Positions 5,315 to 6,162 of a stretch of DNA of 6,162 nt are shown here, piece after piece; the stretch's first letter is position 1, and the number at the start of each line of letters is the position of its first letter. Position numbers and translations under genes: made by a program. The notes beneath the pieces were generated by a model, which was not told the DNA's origin, searched no databases, and saw only the letters and a program-made list of their open reading frames with translations. The stretch comes from Prevotellaceae bacterium (GTDB taxonomy: Bacteria > Bacteroidota > Bacteroidia > Bacteroidales > UBA932): assembly GCA_031264645.1 (NCBI GenBank), contig JAISDR010000029.1, positions 1-6,162 of the forward strand, written 5' to 3'.

Positions 5315-6106
5315 TTACTTGTTAAAATTAAAAACTCCCGCAGATTCCTTCTGCTTTGTATGCGAAATCAGGAGTTTGATTTCCTTGTTTAGCTCGTTTA
5401 TTTCGTCGCGGGTGTCGACTTTTACATTATAAGTCTGCTTATTTTCGGAATATCCCTTGATTCCCCTGATGATTTTCAGTATCGGATTGATAAAGTAGAA
5501 ATTGATGAAATAATTGAAAAGCATGACAAGCAGCAAACCCACCGTAACCGCAACAATCAGTGGAATCACCAGCCTGTAAAAATTGTTTTTAAGCTCGACG
5601 GAACTTTTCGAGATGGTGTTCTGGCTGAATATCCCCATCTTGTTTGCCGCTTTGGTAAACGATTCGTAAACCGGTCGATAGAAGGTGTTGAAGCATTCGT
5701 TGCGCTCTTTCATATCTCCCGAAAGGAACAGCGAATCAAGCAGTATCGTCTGACGCCTGAACAGTTGATATTTCGCGTACAGGGTATCGAACATGTATCT
5801 TTCCTCCTGTACGCTGGCGTTTTGCAGAATAAACTCAAAACATTCCTCATACAGAGTATCGTTGAAAACAATTCTTGCATCCTCGCCCTGCGAATTTTCG
5901 TGCATTATATCAAGGATTTTCCATGTTTGAGTTTTAGCCGCTTCAAAAATCCTTCCCGAAGCCTCGATACTGCGTATATTGTTCACATTCATGTCGGCTA
6001 CGGCTTTTTCTATCCTTATCAGCTGAAACAGGCTAATCATTCCCGAAGCAAACAAAATCAAGCCTATAATAACAAATCCCAAAAATATTTTTTTCCTAAT
6101 ACCCAT
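5315..6106 (-). CDS. Membrane four-helix-bundle/HAMP protein without output domain
   Basis: This 263-residue protein has the topology of a sensor: a short basic N-terminus (MGIRKK), TM1 (about 7-29), a periplasmic region of about 150 residues that looks all-helical (about 30-178, resembling the four-helix bundle of chemoreceptors and kinases), TM2 (about 178-200) and a HAMP-like segment (about 201-250). The HAMP is suggested by the Pro-containing INPILKIIRGI and by DEINELNKEIKLL, the counterpart of the usual DExxEL motif. It then stops after about 13 polar residues. No kinase, cyclase, GGDEF or methyl-accepting domain follows, and the next frame starts trkH 12 nt later. So this is either a natural sensor stub or an adaptor that passes a signal to a partner. 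The natural-looking stop and close spacing to trkH favour a genuine gene over a broken kinase. ATG 6106 is preceded by a good promoter element. Confidence 0.78.
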   Translation of the reverse strand: MGIRKKIFLGFVIIGLILFASGMISLFQLIRIEKAVADMNVNNIRSIEASGRIFEAAKTQTWKILDIMHENSQGEDARIVFNDTLYEECFEFILQNASVQEERYMFDTLYAKYQLFRRQTILLDSLFLSGDMKERNECFNTFYRPVYESFTKAANKMGIFSQNTISKSSVELKNNFYRLVIPLIVAVTVGLLLVMLFNYFINFYFINPILKIIRGIKGYSENKQTYNVKVDTRDEINELNKEIKLLISHTKQKESAGVFNFNK

Positions 6107-6129
6107 AAATCACTCGAAAAATCGTGGCG

Positions 6130-6137
6130 CAAAGATA
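6130..6137 (-). promoter_or_regulatory. Bacteroidota-type -7 promoter element for the HAMP-trkH operon
   Basis: On the minus strand TATCTTTG fits TAnnTTTG exactly. About 19-20 nt upstream there is a TTTT run (window positions 6157-6160) in place of the consensus TTG -33 element. The predicted start is near 6122-6125, giving a short leader of under 20 nt before the ATG at 6106. Confidence 0.55.
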
Positions 6138-6140
6138 CGT

Positions 6141-6162
6141 GGAAAATTGAGAATGGAAAATT
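6141..6162. repeat. Short tandem repeat at the right edge (14-nt/7-nt period)
   Basis: GGAAAATTGAGAAT at 6141-6154 is followed by a second partial copy, GGAAAATT, at 6155-6162, where the window ends. The pattern is two alternating heptamers (GGAAAAT, TGAGAAT). I recall similar GAGAATTGA-like tandem tracts between Bacteroidota genes. Only about one and a half periods are visible, so the extent is unknown. Confidence 0.4.

Noticed and set aside
5310..5317. A second TAnnTTTG match (TAAATTTG, minus strand) just before trkH
   Set aside because: It overlaps the HAMP gene stop codon and lies only 7 nt from the trkH start, so the transcript would begin at or after the start codon. There is also no -33 element at the right distance.

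Overview
The window looks like a chromosomal segment from a member of the Bacteroidota, most likely Bacteroidales or a relative. The evidence is as follows. Start codons have no Shine-Dalgarno sequence in front of them. Two promoter-like sites fit the phylum's TAnnTTTG -7 element. The TonB-type and HsdR-N-type proteins have the form I associate with this phylum. The intergenic DNA carries CCCG...CGGGTGACATTATTATAG-type palindromes and GGAAAATTGAGAAT repeats of a style I recall from these genomes. No rRNA or tRNA is present, so placement rests on this indirect evidence.

Layout. (1) Positions 1-about 1220 are transposon debris. The last 43 codons of an IS982-type transposase run off the left edge. 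It abuts an IS4-family transposase that has lost its N-terminal part, including the first catalytic Asp, but keeps the second Asp and an intact YREK signature. (2) Positions 1221-1449 are non-coding and hold three, possibly four, small palindromic repeat units in mixed orientation, then a probable promoter. (3) Positions 1450-3845 form a tight four-gene plus-strand operon: a PncA/isochorismatase-like cysteine hydrolase, a VanZ-family membrane protein, a TonB-type single-pass periplasmic protein, and a stand-alone HsdR N-terminal (PD-(D/E)xK) protein. The joins are a 4-nt ATGA overlap, a 25-nt overlap and a 4-nt gap. (4) Positions 3863-6106 form a convergent minus-strand pair: a membrane-bound four-helix-bundle/HAMP protein without an output domain, then, 12 nt later, the potassium channel subunit trkH. 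A good -7 promoter element lies upstream at 6130-6137. The two operons end only 17 nt apart.

Functionally, the right half encodes potassium uptake with a possible dedicated membrane sensor. The plus-strand operon looks like conserved housekeeping or envelope genes whose mutual relationship is not obvious. I see no defence island, CRISPR array, phage module or clearly new multi-gene system. The points most worth a second look are the output-less HAMP protein coupled to trkH, the palindromic repeat cluster beside the IS remnant, and the unexplained pairing of a solo HsdR-N protein with envelope genes.
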